From Phycisphaerae bacterium (GTDB lineage: Bacteria > Chloroflexota > Anaerolineae > 4572-78 > J111), in the NCBI GenBank assembly GCA_028285035.1, contig JANQQF010000110.1, forward strand, positions 1 through 64,000: a stretch of DNA of 64,000 nt, read 5' to 3'. This document shows, one piece after another, positions 8,224 to 18,080 of this stretch. Under the pieces are notes generated by a model. The model made no database searches. It saw only the letters and a list, made by a program, of their open reading frames with translations, and was not told the origin of the DNA. The position numbers were made by a program, and so were the translations under genes. Numbering within the stretch: the first letter of the stretch is position 1; each line of letters begins with the position of its first letter.

Positions 8224-8931
8224 ATGCCTAGTGACTCGGAATATCGTTATAATTTAACTATTCAGGATTTGCCTCTTGGAGAACGCCCCCGCGAACGCCT
8301 GCTACATTATGGTCCGACGGCCTTGTCCAATGCAGAGTTGATCGCGATTTTGTTGCGAGTTGGGCGGCAGGGTGAAAATGCAGTGTCTTTGGCCTCACGA
8401 TTGTTGACTGAGTTTGGTGGATTGGCTGGTTTGGCTAAGGCAAGTTTTGGCGAATTAAATCACATCAAAGGGATTAGCACAGCCAAGACAGCCCAGCTTA
8501 AAGCAGCTTTGGAGCTAGGGCGTCGTTTGTTACTTACCTCACCTGACTCGCGTCCTCAGATCACCTCCCCCACCGATGCAGCTAATCTTTTGATGTTAGA
8601 GATGGGCGGGCTTGAACAGGAAAATCTGAAAACCTTGTTACTTGATACTAAAAATCGAGTTCTAGCTAACCCCACTGTCTACGTTGGTAATGTAAATAGC
8701 TCGATTATTCGTATCTCCGAAGTCTTTCGAGAGGCTGTTCGACAAAATGCCACGGCGATGATTATGGCTCACAATCACCCATCTGGCGATCCTACCCCCT
8801 CCCCTGAAGATGTCCATGTGACACGCTCAGTTGTTGAAGCTGGTGAGTTACTTGGCATTGAAGTGTTGGATCATCTTGTTATTGGTCATCAACGATTTAT
8901 CAGTCTCAAAGAGCGTGGCCTAGGCTTTTAA
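8224..8931 (+). CDS. radC: RadC/JAB-domain protein
   Basis: Member of the RadC (UPF0758) family: an N-terminal helix-hairpin-helix-like part ([19 protein letters not shown]) followed by a JAB1/MPN metalloprotease-like domain. The JAMM zinc motif is complete: an upstream Glu in EVFREAV, and [14 protein letters not shown] with two His and an Asp. Its cellular role in bacteria is unsettled despite the DNA-repair name. I chose the ATG at 8224 over a TTG two codons upstream, giving 235 residues, the normal length. Its stop overlaps the start of the next gene (TAATG), so translation is probably coupled. Confidence 0.95.
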   Translation: MPSDSEYRYNLTIQDLPLGERPRERLLHYGPTALSNAELIAILLRVGRQGENAVSLASRLLTEFGGLAGLAKASFGELNHIKGISTAKTAQLKAALELGRRLLLTSPDSRPQITSPTDAANLLMLEMGGLEQENLKTLLLDTKNRVLANPTVYVGNVNSSIIRISEVFREAVRQNATAMIMAHNHPSGDPTPSPEDVHVTRSVVEAGELLGIEVLDHLVIGHQRFISLKERGLGF

Positions 8932-9611
8932 TGGACCAACTACGTCTCCCTATTTGGATTATCAAACTCATTTTTCATTTGCTTTACTATCAGATGGCTT
9001 GGACCTACGATTTCGTCGCTTGGTCGGTCTCTTTTGGCCAATGGGCGGCTTGGCGTAGATTAGTCCTTCCATTTTTACATTCTGGTAAAACATTAGAATT
9101 AGCCTATGGTACAGGTGGTCTCTTTGTTGATATGCTTGAAGCTGGACACGATCCAGTCGGGATTGATCTTTCCCCATTTATGGCTCGTATTGCTAGCCGT
9201 CGCTTGCGACGAAACCATTCGACCTATAGATTAAGCCGAGCCCAAGCCCAAGCTATTCCCTTTGCTTCAAATTATTTTGACAACGTGGTCGCTACATTCC
9301 CTAGTGACTACATGCTCGAACCTGAAACATTACAAGAAATTCACCGTGTCTTAAAGCCCCAGGTATCACCTGATGAAACATACAAACAGACAGGCCGTCT
9401 GGTGATTGTTGCCATTGGGGAATTACGAGGCCCCTGGCCGATTCGCCCTTTCATCGACTGGTTGTACCGAGTCACCGATCAAAAAAGTATGCCTCCCTCT
9501 AAGCCACTCTCTTTACTCCAAGCACATCACTTTTCAGCACGTTGGGAACGTATTGAAAAAGATGGGGCCATTGCTCAACTGCTGATTGCTGATAAAGAAG
9601 TAAATAGCTGA
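8931..9611 (+). CDS. Class I SAM-dependent methyltransferase
   Basis: A 226-residue Rossmann-type methyltransferase. The SAM-binding loop appears as LELAYGTGGLFVDML and the acidic strand end as GHDPVGIDLS; a post-II segment with PFASNYFDNVVATFPSDY and EIHRVLKP is typical of the Methyltransf_11/UbiE-like group. The first ~45 residues, rich in Trp and Phe, may be an amphipathic membrane-contact segment. Its start overlaps the radC stop by one base. The acceptor substrate cannot be predicted. Confidence 0.88.
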   Translation: MDQLRLPIWIIKLIFHLLYYQMAWTYDFVAWSVSFGQWAAWRRLVLPFLHSGKTLELAYGTGGLFVDMLEAGHDPVGIDLSPFMARIASRRLRRNHSTYRLSRAQAQAIPFASNYFDNVVATFPSDYMLEPETLQEIHRVLKPQVSPDETYKQTGRLVIVAIGELRGPWPIRPFIDWLYRVTDQKSMPPSKPLSLLQAHHFSARWERIEKDGAIAQLLIADKEVNS

Positions 9612-9635
9612 TCTTTTTCAGGAACTGCTGTAAAG

Positions 9636-9644
9636 TGGTATAAT
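9636..9644 (+). promoter_or_regulatory. Extended -10 promoter of the AAA-PD40 gene
   Basis: TGGTATAAT (9636-9644) is a TGn extended -10 element with a consensus TATAAT. The -35 region is weak (TTTTCA at 9615-9620). It lies 55 nt upstream of the TTG start. Confidence 0.65.
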
Positions 9645-9699
9645 CTCGACCTTCCACAACAATGGTTTTTCAAATTCTTGTGGATATTGGAGTATATGT

Positions 9700-12048
9700 T
9701 TGAAAGAGATTGTTAATCCATATAACCCTGATGAACCGATCTCTGAGCCGTCTTTGCTTTTTGGCCGACGAGAAGCAATGGATTGGATTGAACATCAAAT
9801 TCAATCAGCGGCACAGGTGCTTATTCTAAGTGGGCAACCCTATGTGGGTAAAACCTCTTTTATCCATCAAGTAGGGGCGTTACAATCGCTTAATACCTAC
9901 AATGCCATTATCTCCTTAGATACAGCCCTCATTACAAAATCTTCTACTGATCAACAAAATTTCCCTAAACGCCGTGCCAGAAACCAGAATTCAACAATTA
10001 CAGTTGAAGCTCTGATTGAATATATTGTTACTGAACTTGTGCCACAGCTAGCTACGCAAGATTTGATATCAACCCATCGACCAACGACGCCCATTGAGTT
10101 GTCTCCCTCTGGCTTACGTGAACTTTTCGTCGATATTTCTACTGACCTTCATAAACCATATGTTTTGTATTTTGATGACCTTCATCATTTGTTAGATGAA
10201 GATATTTCTTTAATGGCGACTTTTTTGTCTCTCTTTATTCCAATACTGGATGAGTGCCCAAGGCTACATTTGGTCTTTACTGTTGATGAAAATCGACGAC
10301 CTGAACTCCGCCATCCGCTTCTTGACTCTGCTTCAACTTTTAATCTATCCAATCTCTCAGCAGATGCGTCGATTGATATGATTACCTTGCCTGTAAGAAA
10401 TATATTGCGCTTTGATTACGGGGTAACTCGTCGTATTGCTGAAATCAACTCAAATCATCCCTACTATCTCACTTTATTTTGTCACACACTTGTCAATCGC
10501 CAGGGATATGATGGCTGGGTGAATCAACGGGCTTTGGATGCAACATTGGCTGAATTATTGGCTTCACCCATTGAGTCGTTCAATTATATTTGGGATAATG
10601 CGCACTGGGGGGAACGGGCTGTCCTGGCAGGAATGGCGGCGATGCAAGGCAAACACGGCCCTGTAACGCAACAAGAGGTGATTCGATTTCTTCAAAAGCA
10701 GGATAGCAACACCACCCCCGAAGTTGTAATTGATGCCTTAGAAAGATTGGCGGCGCGAGGCGTTTTAGTGCCGATGGGGGCCATTAGCTACAAATTCTAT
10801 GTTGAGCTACTTCGTTTCTGGCTGCGTGAACATACAGAGCTAACTGAGATTCTCAAGGATGTTGATTGGAGTCGATTGGCTTCCGTTTTACAAAAAGTCC
10901 CTAAAAGCAATTTGACGACGCCCCCTCCGGCTGTTGCCCCTCGCCGACAAGCGAGATTTCGAGCAATGCTTTGGTCATCTTTACTTATTGTTTTATTTCT
11001 TTGTGCCGCTATTCCAAGCCTATTGCTGGCATCTAGATTCTTTGACATTCCGCTTCCGTTTCTCACACCACAGCAAATCGATGAAAATGGGGTTGCTGAA
11101 GAACCCGTGATAGTAACCTTTCAGGATGCCAATACCGAAGTTGTTGAAAATAACACTCCTACACCAGACGCCCCACTACCAACGGCAACACCTACTCCAG
11201 CCTTGGTTGTGGCCCGCTCATTGCCGTCGATTGCCTATATGGCACGTGATGTCGATCAGGCGTGGCGGATTTATGTGATGAACGCAGATGGTTCAGAGGC
11301 TCAAGCCCTATCTACTGAGGGGGTGGATGATACCACACCGATTTGGTCGCCAGATGGTCAGAAAATTGCGCTCGTGTCTCGACGAGATGGAAACCGAGAA
11401 ATTTATGTCATGGATGTGACCACCAAGGAAGCGGTCAATGTGACTCGTCACCCAGCGGATGATTGGACCCCGGCGTGGTCGCCGGATGGGGCAAAATTGG
11501 CCTTTTCGTCGATCCGCGATGGCGGTTGGGAAATTTATGTGATGGATACCACTTGCTTGGCCACGCCAGAAACCTGCCGCGATAGTTTGGTGCAAATCAC
11601 CGCAGACAACAACGGTAACATTTCCCCGGTATGGTCGCCTGATGGCACACGATTTGTTTTTAATAGCAAGGCGACTGGCAATTGGGATATTTTTACAATG
11701 GCCATTGATGGCTCTGATATTCGCCAGGTCACGGTAGCCCTGGAGAATGATTTGGCTCCTGTATGGTCGCCTGATGCAACTCAGATCGCATTTGAAAGTA
11801 ATCGTGAAGGTAATGTTGAAATTTATGTGATTGATAGCAATGGGGTTGGTCCTGCCCAAAATATTTCTAATATCTCCTTCGCTGATGACCACGGCCCAAC
11901 CTGGTCGCCCGATGGACAATCGATTATCTTCTATTCAAATCGAGAAGGAAACTGGGACATCTTCTCTGTAGCAATTACTGGGCAAACCGTAACGAATTTG
12001 ACCCAAACAGCGGGTCGTGATGAGCAAACGCCTGCTTGGCGCCCCTAG
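9700..12048 (+). CDS. AAA/STAND-type ATPase with membrane helix and PD40 propeller
   Basis: A 782-residue fusion. Residues ~1-350 form an ORC/STAND-like ATPase: LFGRREAMDWIE, Walker A GQPYVGKTSF, Walker B YVLYFDDLHHLLD, then helical and winged-helix-like segments. One membrane helix follows (near residues 425-447), then a Thr/Pro linker, then about six TolB-like PD40 repeats built around WSPDGQ and IYVMD, forming an outside propeller. This layout suggests a transmembrane receptor or scaffold; the ligand is unknown. The start is a TTG: GGAG (9689-9692) lies 7 nt upstream, while a nearer ATG at 9696 reads only six codons. The following GT39-like gene starts 9 nt after its stop. Confidence 0.85.
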   Translation: MKEIVNPYNPDEPISEPSLLFGRREAMDWIEHQIQSAAQVLILSGQPYVGKTSFIHQVGALQSLNTYNAIISLDTALITKSSTDQQNFPKRRARNQNSTITVEALIEYIVTELVPQLATQDLISTHRPTTPIELSPSGLRELFVDISTDLHKPYVLYFDDLHHLLDEDISLMATFLSLFIPILDECPRLHLVFTVDENRRPELRHPLLDSASTFNLSNLSADASIDMITLPVRNILRFDYGVTRRIAEINSNHPYYLTLFCHTLVNRQGYDGWVNQRALDATLAELLASPIESFNYIWDNAHWGERAVLAGMAAMQGKHGPVTQQEVIRFLQKQDSNTTPEVVIDALERLAARGVLVPMGAISYKFYVELLRFWLREHTELTEILKDVDWSRLASVLQKVPKSNLTTPPPAVAPRRQARFRAMLWSSLLIVLFLCAAIPSLLLASRFFDIPLPFLTPQQIDENGVAEEPVIVTFQDANTEVVENNTPTPDAPLPTATPTPALVVARSLPSIAYMARDVDQAWRIYVMNADGSEAQALSTEGVDDTTPIWSPDGQKIALVSRRDGNREIYVMDVTTKEAVNVTRHPADDWTPAWSPDGAKLAFSSIRDGGWEIYVMDTTCLATPETCRDSLVQITADNNGNISPVWSPDGTRFVFNSKATGNWDIFTMAIDGSDIRQVTVALENDLAPVWSPDATQIAFESNREGNVEIYVIDSNGVGPAQNISNISFADDHGPTWSPDGQSIIFYSNREGNWDIFSVAITGQTVTNLTQTAGRDEQTPAWRP

Positions 12049-12056
12049 ATTCCACA

Positions 12057-14465
12057 ATGCCTCGTAAATTTACCCATTACAGTATACTCATTGCTATTTT
12101 ATGGCTGGCATTCGCCCTGAGAATTGTGGCTATTGATACAGTGCCGCTGGGTTTATCTCACGATGAAACCTATAGTGGCTTAATGGCCACACAAGTGCTT
12201 GACGGGGATCATCGCATTTTTTTTGATGTGAATAATGGACTAGAGCCATTATTCATCTACATGAAGGCTATATCCTTCTATGGTTTAGGACTTGGCCCGG
12301 TTCAAATGCGTCTTGTCTCGGTGATGTGGGGCTTTTTGACTCTGCCGTTGATATATGTATTTGTAAAGCGTATTCTGAACCGACATATTGCCACCTTTAC
12401 AATGTTTGGTATTGCCATCTCATTTTGGGCTATTTTTGTTAGCCGTTTAGCCCTGCGAGCTGTTGTGTTTCCCCCGCTTTTGATCTTGGCCTTGTATTTA
12501 TTTTGGCGGGCGTTGACGCATTCAAATCGAAGGTATGTTCTTCTCTTTTCGGCCTTGAGTGGTCTGGTGGCTGGTATCAGCCTATATACATATCTTTCAA
12601 GCCGATTTCTCCCATTTATTGTTATTGCCGTTTTTGCCATCCATTGGCTATTTGGGCGCCTTGAAAAAATTCATTGGGCAGGGATATTTCTGTATTTTGT
12701 GGCCTTATTCCTTATTTTTGCCCCACTTGCTACCTATTATTTAAACAATATCGATAGTTTTTCACGACGTTCCAGTCAAGTTTCGACAATTCCATACCTG
12801 ATGAATGGTGAGTTCGGCCCAACGTTTGAGAGTACAATTTTAACGCTGGGAATGCTTACCATCCAAGGAGATAAAACAGATCGATATAACCTAGATGGGC
12901 GTCCCATCTTCGATTGGGGCAATGGTCTGCTATTTTATCTGGGGATTGGCTTGTGTCTGTATTGGTTATGGCGCTCATCAAAACATAGATTAGTCGCGCT
13001 TTGGCTTTTCATTTGGACCTTTGTTATGCTCGTGCCAGATTTTATCACTGATGATAGCCCCCATTTTTTGCGGACGATTGGCGCTTTACCCCCTGTTTAT
13101 ATCTTTTGGGCGATTGGTCTTAACCAAGGGGTTGAGTGGCTTAGGGATGGCCTATCAAAGTTTAGCTTACTGCAAAATCAGCTTAAATATATTCCAATGA
13201 TTGTTATTCTTCTACTATTTACCGGATCAACGTTACACACAAGTTATGATTATTTCGGGCGATGGTCGCAGGCTTTAGAAGCTCGTCATATTTATGGTGC
13301 GGATATCGCTGAAATTGCTCAAGGTGTTCAATCAGATACATCCGATTTCCCCGTAATCTCATCAGAGTATTATCTTGATCTGGATCAGTTTCGTCTCGAT
13401 TTTCATAGCAAAGGTGATGCTCCATTTGCCATATGGTTTGATGGACAGCAAAGTCTCGCCTTTCCCCCGCCCCAAAGTGGCCTTGACCCAAGCTACTTCT
13501 TTGCCGCTTCAGCCCCTCTCACTCCAGCGTGGGAGCCTTTCCTCGTCGAGACTACCGATAAATTTAACGATGGATACACCCTTTATACTTTGCCTGATGA
13601 AGCCAGTTTGTTACAGACTTGGGCTGAGACATTTCCTCCTGAAAATCAATTAGCTGTTAATGTTAATGATGATTTGCTCGTCCGAGGGCATCGGCTTTTA
13701 GGTAACGTTGTGAGCGGGGGTAAATTTCAGATTTTATTGGGATGGCAGGCCCTGCAGACTCTTGCTCCAGACACTGATTACACATTTCTAGTTCAATTGC
13801 AGGATAATCAAGGGCACACTTGGGCCGTGGCAGATGGAAATGGATATCCACCAGGGACTTGGCAACAAGGCGTGCTTGGCTTGCAACTCTTACAATTGCG
13901 GTTGCCTGAAGATTTACCGCTACGCACCTATAACCTGTCATTACAAATTGTTAATCGCCAATCTGGGGCAGCCTTGCCAACAGATACGGGAGATAGTTCC
14001 ATTTTTCTACAAACCGTTGCGTCTCAACTTAAAGATGCACCAGATCCAATTGATGTGAAGCGTCTGCCAAACCCTACTGAACTTCGCGGCTCATCCTCGC
14101 CAGTTGCTTTAAGAGGATTTGACGTCAGTGAAAGACGTCTTTCGGTTGGTGAAACAACAAAAGTCACCTTGCATTGGCAAATTTTAGAAAAACCTGAACA
14201 TGACTATCAACTCAAATTTTCACTTTGGGATAATATTGCCGTCTCTGACTCAATACTATATGAATGGCCTGAGATAAACCCAATCGGTGGCGAATGGCTG
14301 ACTAGTCAGTGGCCTAAAGATTATTGGGTACAAGATCGAGTTGATTTGGAGCTTCCACCCAACATTGCTTCAGGAGAATATTATTTGCGCATACAGTGGG
14401 TTAATACTGAGGTCGAGCCAGCATCATTCGATTTTTTTGATTTAGAAAAAATAATTGTTGAGTAA
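12057..14465 (+). CDS. GT39-like (ArnT/PMT superfamily) membrane protein
   Basis: About 802 residues. The first ~400 contain ten or so membrane helices and an early outside loop with SHDETYSG, an acidic pair typical of GT-C enzymes that move sugars from polyprenyl-phosphate carriers. The C-terminal ~400 residues are soluble and presumably outside, with two beta-rich stretches. The ATG at 12057 follows the previous stop closely and has no Shine-Dalgarno, so it is probably coupled to the AAA-PD40 gene; a TTG at 12036 is possible. Donor and acceptor are unknown. It resembles the larger protein at 54649-58359. Confidence 0.8.
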   Translation: MPRKFTHYSILIAILWLAFALRIVAIDTVPLGLSHDETYSGLMATQVLDGDHRIFFDVNNGLEPLFIYMKAISFYGLGLGPVQMRLVSVMWGFLTLPLIYVFVKRILNRHIATFTMFGIAISFWAIFVSRLALRAVVFPPLLILALYLFWRALTHSNRRYVLLFSALSGLVAGISLYTYLSSRFLPFIVIAVFAIHWLFGRLEKIHWAGIFLYFVALFLIFAPLATYYLNNIDSFSRRSSQVSTIPYLMNGEFGPTFESTILTLGMLTIQGDKTDRYNLDGRPIFDWGNGLLFYLGIGLCLYWLWRSSKHRLVALWLFIWTFVMLVPDFITDDSPHFLRTIGALPPVYIFWAIGLNQGVEWLRDGLSKFSLLQNQLKYIPMIVILLLFTGSTLHTSYDYFGRWSQALEARHIYGADIAEIAQGVQSDTSDFPVISSEYYLDLDQFRLDFHSKGDAPFAIWFDGQQSLAFPPPQSGLDPSYFFAASAPLTPAWEPFLVETTDKFNDGYTLYTLPDEASLLQTWAETFPPENQLAVNVNDDLLVRGHRLLGNVVSGGKFQILLGWQALQTLAPDTDYTFLVQLQDNQGHTWAVADGNGYPPGTWQQGVLGLQLLQLRLPEDLPLRTYNLSLQIVNRQSGAALPTDTGDSSIFLQTVASQLKDAPDPIDVKRLPNPTELRGSSSPVALRGFDVSERRLSVGETTKVTLHWQILEKPEHDYQLKFSLWDNIAVSDSILYEWPEINPIGGEWLTSQWPKDYWVQDRVDLELPPNIASGEYYLRIQWVNTEVEPASFDFFDLEKIIVE

Positions 14466-14485
14466 GATTAATAATCTTAAAGGTG

Positions 14486-14514
14486 TTGTTACATTTTTTG
14501 ATTATCTGTATAAT
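14486..14514 (+). promoter_or_regulatory. Promoter of the TPR-like anchored protein gene
   Basis: TTGTTA (14486-14491), 17-nt spacer, consensus TATAAT (14509-14514). The gene starts 65 nt further on. Confidence 0.75.
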
Positions 14515-14579
14515 TGTATGGGTGGGAGATGTTTGCAAGTTGCAAGCATTATTTATAAAAATTTGTAGAGGGTAAGGGA

Positions 14580-15392
14580 ATGTCAACCTTAGAAAATGCC
14601 ATAGAGGCCATTAAAGTAGGCCAAACGGAAACAGGTCGACAGATACTTGAACAACTTTTAGATGAAGATGAGAACAACGAATCGTACTGGCTCTGGATGA
14701 GTATTGCTGTTGATAATGAGGAAGAATGTGAAATATGTTTGGATAATGTGCTTGCTTTAAATCCGAACAACGCATTGGCGCAACAATCATTAAATGAACT
14801 TAAATCTGGATCATTTGATCCCAACGATCTTTTAGGTGCTTTGTTGCCTCAAGAAGCAGGGTTTCAAAACGGCAATGATGATGCCTTAGATTTGGATTTC
14901 AAGGATGACTTTTTCGAGTCAGATAGTGATAGTGGCAATAGTAGTTTAGATGATGACTTGCAGTGGCCTAGCTTTATGAATGAGGGGGCCAGTGACAAGC
15001 CGAAAGGTAAATCTCAACCAAAAGCAAGCACAAAGACATCTGGTAAGAAGAAAAAAACTGCAAAGAAAAGCTCAATCAACATAAGACTGGTCATTCTAGC
15101 ACTTTTGGGATTGTTCGTTTGTGTTGGTTTGGCAGCCGCCGCCGCCTATAATTTACTGCTATCTGGCGGTGATGGTCTACCTCTTCCAGAACAGCAACTG
15201 CAATCGCCTCAGGAAGCAGAGGTTCCGGCTGAAGCTGTTCCTGAAGAAGTCCCACCCACGGAGACGGCGACACCAGCACCTACCCCTACTCCAGAAAATA
15301 CCCCGTTTGAATTGCCGACACCTAAACCGACTGCCGAGCCATCGGCGACTGCAACCCCGGTTGTGTCACCAACCCCACCGGGTGGTGGCTAA
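14580..15392 (+). CDS. TPR-like, single-helix anchored protein with Thr/Pro tail
   Basis: A 270-residue protein with three regions. An N-terminal helical part (about residues 1-80) resembles a TPR pair, with SYWLWMSIAVDNEEE and NVLALNPNNALAQQSL. An acidic Asp/Ser-rich part and a Lys-rich basic stretch follow. Then comes one membrane helix (LVILALLGLFVCVGLAAAAA) and an outside Thr/Pro tail. GAGGG lies 7 nt before the ATG. The N-terminal domain is paralogous to the protein at 25626-26108 (shared pattern of paired WLW/WLG and NVLxxNxNN). The function is unknown; a scaffold linking inside to surface is an inference. Confidence 0.75.
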   Translation: MSTLENAIEAIKVGQTETGRQILEQLLDEDENNESYWLWMSIAVDNEEECEICLDNVLALNPNNALAQQSLNELKSGSFDPNDLLGALLPQEAGFQNGNDDALDLDFKDDFFESDSDSGNSSLDDDLQWPSFMNEGASDKPKGKSQPKASTKTSGKKKKTAKKSSINIRLVILALLGLFVCVGLAAAAAYNLLLSGGDGLPLPEQQLQSPQEAEVPAEAVPEEVPPTETATPAPTPTPENTPFELPTPKPTAEPSATATPVVSPTPPGGG

Positions 15393-15425
15393 TATCAGTT
15401 AAGTTTGGGCCTATTTGGAAAACAT

Positions 15426-15464
15426 AAAAGCGGAAACCAACTATACTTGGTCTCCGCTTTTTTT
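15426..15464. terminator. Bidirectional intrinsic terminator
   Basis: AAAAGCGGA pairs with TCCGCTTTT and ACCAA with TTGGT, separated by one mismatch, around a CTATAC loop; a T-run follows on the plus strand and an A-run precedes it. It sits between the convergent TPR-like and LysM genes. Confidence 0.88.
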
Positions 15465-15489
15465 ATTCTGATTATTTTTGTCAGTAAGG

Positions 15490-16551
15490 CTATCGACCCC
15501 GCCACCAATCTTTTCGGGTGCGTGGATCCATAAAGCGGCCGGTATCTCGAATGGCAACCCGAATTTCGTCGGTGATGGCTCGCCCGACAGCCTGGCCCGC
15601 CCGCAAAGCAGGTAAACGACTACGACGATTCTCATTCATCTGCTTGTAGAGGGTAAGCAAGCTGGGTTCGGTACAGATTCCTTCGATGTGAATAGCGTAT
15701 CCAGTTGCGATAGTGTCCTCACCGGTGTATTTCAAGGTAATACGCTCTTGATCAGCATAAAGCACCATCACTTGATACCCCTGGCCGATATCATAACCGG
15801 CTTTGGGGACATGTACTGTTTCACCTTTTTTTATTTCAAAACCAGCTAGGGTCACTTGAAAATCAGTAATTGCGCCACCCTTTGAGTTTGTGCCCCAATT
15901 CCAATGATTAACTTGATACACACGTTTAATAACGCCCGTTCGATTATCAGCAAAGAGGCCTGGTAATTGAGGGGCACGAGAGTCCGTGGGACCAGACATA
16001 TCGATTAAGCCGGTTACGGCTTGTGTTTCTTGATATGATCGTAAAGCTAAATTAATATCGCCATGCTCAGCGGCTGGACGATCCGTTGGGGGACCAACGA
16101 TTGGAATCGTCCCATATGACTCGCCAGAGATGGCTTGACACGGATCAACACTTGTCTCCGTTGGCGGAGGTTTTGGACTAGGTGTGGGAGCCTCAGGGCT
16201 AGGTGTTGGGGCTAGTGGGGTAGGAACCTCTGGCGTTGGTTCTGGCTCCGTTTTTGGCAACGGTGGAATAATAAGAGTCTGGCCAACCCAAATCCGACCA
16301 GGGTTAGTTATGTTATTTGCTTGTTGAATGAGGGGATACTGATATGGGTCACCATATACGTTTCGGGCGATGGTTGCTAAAGAATCACCACGTTGAACGG
16401 TATAAGTTGTAATCTTTGCTTCTTCTTGAGAATAGGCTGTTATCAACTCCACAAGAACATTCTCCAAGGATGTATTTTCACTTTGGATTCGATCTAAAAC
16501 AGCTTTGTATATATTATCATCGATATTGAGCGAAAAATTTTGTTGAGTCAT
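15490..16551 (-). CDS. LysM-domain protein with Pro-rich linker
   Basis: A 353-residue protein. Residues ~47-96 form a LysM module (TYTVQRGDSLATIARNVYGD through GRIWVGQTLIIPP), which usually binds N-acetylglucosamine polymers such as peptidoglycan. A Pro/Thr linker follows, then a beta-rich C-terminal domain of about 200 residues that I do not recognise. The first 45 residues contain no signal peptide or membrane helix, which is odd for a LysM protein; they look like a short helical domain. AGGAGG lies 7 nt before the ATG. It is divergent from the lipoprotein gene. Confidence 0.8.
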   Translation of the reverse strand: MTQQNFSLNIDDNIYKAVLDRIQSENTSLENVLVELITAYSQEEAKITTYTVQRGDSLATIARNVYGDPYQYPLIQQANNITNPGRIWVGQTLIIPPLPKTEPEPTPEVPTPLAPTPSPEAPTPSPKPPPTETSVDPCQAISGESYGTIPIVGPPTDRPAAEHGDINLALRSYQETQAVTGLIDMSGPTDSRAPQLPGLFADNRTGVIKRVYQVNHWNWGTNSKGGAITDFQVTLAGFEIKKGETVHVPKAGYDIGQGYQVMVLYADQERITLKYTGEDTIATGYAIHIEGICTEPSLLTLYKQMNENRRSRLPALRAGQAVGRAITDEIRVAIRDTGRFMDPRTRKDWWRGR

Positions 16552-16667
16552 GCCAAATCCTCCTACAATTTAACATAAGTATAACAAAGATTCTTTTCTA
16601 GAGCCAAAATGTGATCAACTATACAGTTCTTTATCCTAAGAAAACTAAAATAGTAACGGAGGTAAAA

Positions 16668-18062
16668 ATGTCGTATAAAAAAATAAATCAGTGGCTAAGA
16701 GTTATAATGCCCGCAATATTCCTACTTCTGTTTGGATGCCAAAATACTCAATCTCCTCCAATCGCGACCTTAGCCCCAACCGCGACACAAGCTTCGCCAA
16801 CGACTGTATCTGAAACAAGTGTAACCCCTGTTGAAAATGAATCAGCCGATGTTTCTAATGATCAAATTAGTCAGTCCAGTTTTATTGGATTAACGTATCA
16901 GCAGCTTGATGGAAATCGTTATGTCCTAGGTTCAGGGAGTCTCCCTAATGCCAATATAGTTGATATCCCTCTAGCGGGGACGCCTTTGTGGGTTGTGGCT
17001 ATCCCATCTCCATCAGGACAAGGGAGTATTTGGGTGGTAACCTTAGCTAATGGTCAGGTACAGGCTTTCCAGATTGATGATACTGTATCTGAAATTGCAA
17101 TGGCTTCACTTCCGCCTGAAATGCCACCAATACTTCAGTTAGGAGGGGATGATCTTAGGCTAATCAATAGCGAGATACCTGAAACATCACCGTTAACTCA
17201 TCCCATCCCGATTTTCGATCAAAGAATTGCCTCGATTCAAACTGATAATACTTTGATTATTTGGCAGGAAGAAGAGATGATTGCTAAATTCCAATTGAAT
17301 GCTCTCCCTGATGGTCGAATATTACAAGACGAGATGGGGCGATTGTTACTGCTGACTGATGCAACACAGCGCTATAGACATGCTGTACTGGGGGACGCTA
17401 TCGAAGCTGGTAGTGTTACGCTCCTTGATACGAATCCAAATCCTCAAGTTGCTCAGACCATTATGATTCCAGAGCCGCGTGTCATAGAAGGTATTGCCCC
17501 AATTTGGGCTGATTTAACAGGTGATGGCAAACGTGAGATCATTGTAACGCTTAGCGATGCTCAGCAAGGCGCTCAATTAGTTGTCTTCAATGAACAAGGT
17601 GAGCAGGTGGCTACTGGTCCTGCAATCGGTCAAGGGAATCGTTGGCGACATCAGCTGGCCGTTGCCCCATTTGGGCCGAATGGAGAATTAGAGTTGGTTG
17701 ATGTGTTAACTCCACATTTGGGTCGAGTGGTTGAATTTTTCCAACTTAAAGGTGATAAACTCGAATTACAAGCAACCGTACGGGCTGGCTATACTTCTCA
17801 TACAATTGGATCACGTAATTTAGACTTGGCGGTTGCCGGAGATTTCGATGGTGATGAAAAAGTTGAGTTAGTTTTGCCTAGCTCAAATGGATTAGAGTTG
17901 GGGGCTGTACGCCGGAGTGCTGATGGGGCAGATGTTGTTTGGACCTTGGAATTAGACGGAAGAGTGACCACTAACTTGATGACCACCCAACATGGAGATA
18001 TTGGCTTGGCTTTGGGGGTAGGACAAGCCAATGGCGTTCTACGTCTATGGCTGCCTCAATAA
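16668..18062 (+). CDS. Lipoprotein with FG-GAP-like propeller
   Basis: The ATG at 16668 has GGAGG (16658-16662) five nt upstream and opens a signal peptide ending in a lipobox (LLFGC), so the mature protein is probably attached by an N-terminal lipidated Cys. A Thr/Ser/Pro linker follows. The rest, about 400 residues, contains FG-GAP/VCBS-like elements, for instance ADLTGDGKREIIVTLS and AVAGDFDGDEKVELVLPS, with the Asp-rich loops that bind calcium in integrin-like propellers. An upstream in-frame ATG at 16611 lacks a ribosome site. The role is unknown, probably a surface binding protein. Confidence 0.82.
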   Translation: MSYKKINQWLRVIMPAIFLLLFGCQNTQSPPIATLAPTATQASPTTVSETSVTPVENESADVSNDQISQSSFIGLTYQQLDGNRYVLGSGSLPNANIVDIPLAGTPLWVVAIPSPSGQGSIWVVTLANGQVQAFQIDDTVSEIAMASLPPEMPPILQLGGDDLRLINSEIPETSPLTHPIPIFDQRIASIQTDNTLIIWQEEEMIAKFQLNALPDGRILQDEMGRLLLLTDATQRYRHAVLGDAIEAGSVTLLDTNPNPQVAQTIMIPEPRVIEGIAPIWADLTGDGKREIIVTLSDAQQGAQLVVFNEQGEQVATGPAIGQGNRWRHQLAVAPFGPNGELELVDVLTPHLGRVVEFFQLKGDKLELQATVRAGYTSHTIGSRNLDLAVAGDFDGDEKVELVLPSSNGLELGAVRRSADGADVVWTLELDGRVTTNLMTTQHGDIGLALGVGQANGVLRLWLPQ

Positions 18063-18080
18063 AATAGTGTGTTACAGGAG

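Noticed and set aside
8224..8931. RadC as part of a defence or mobile island
   Set aside because: The gene is full-length in an ordinary context with a methyltransferase and no defence or integrase neighbours.
9696..9716. ATG just upstream of the AAA-PD40 gene
   Set aside because: It reads only six codons before a stop and sits too close to GGAG; the TTG at 9700 has correct spacing and the long frame.
11308..11919. Long minus-strand reading frame opposite the PD40 repeats
   Set aside because: Its periodic sequence is the shadow of the repeated WSPDG blades on the plus strand.
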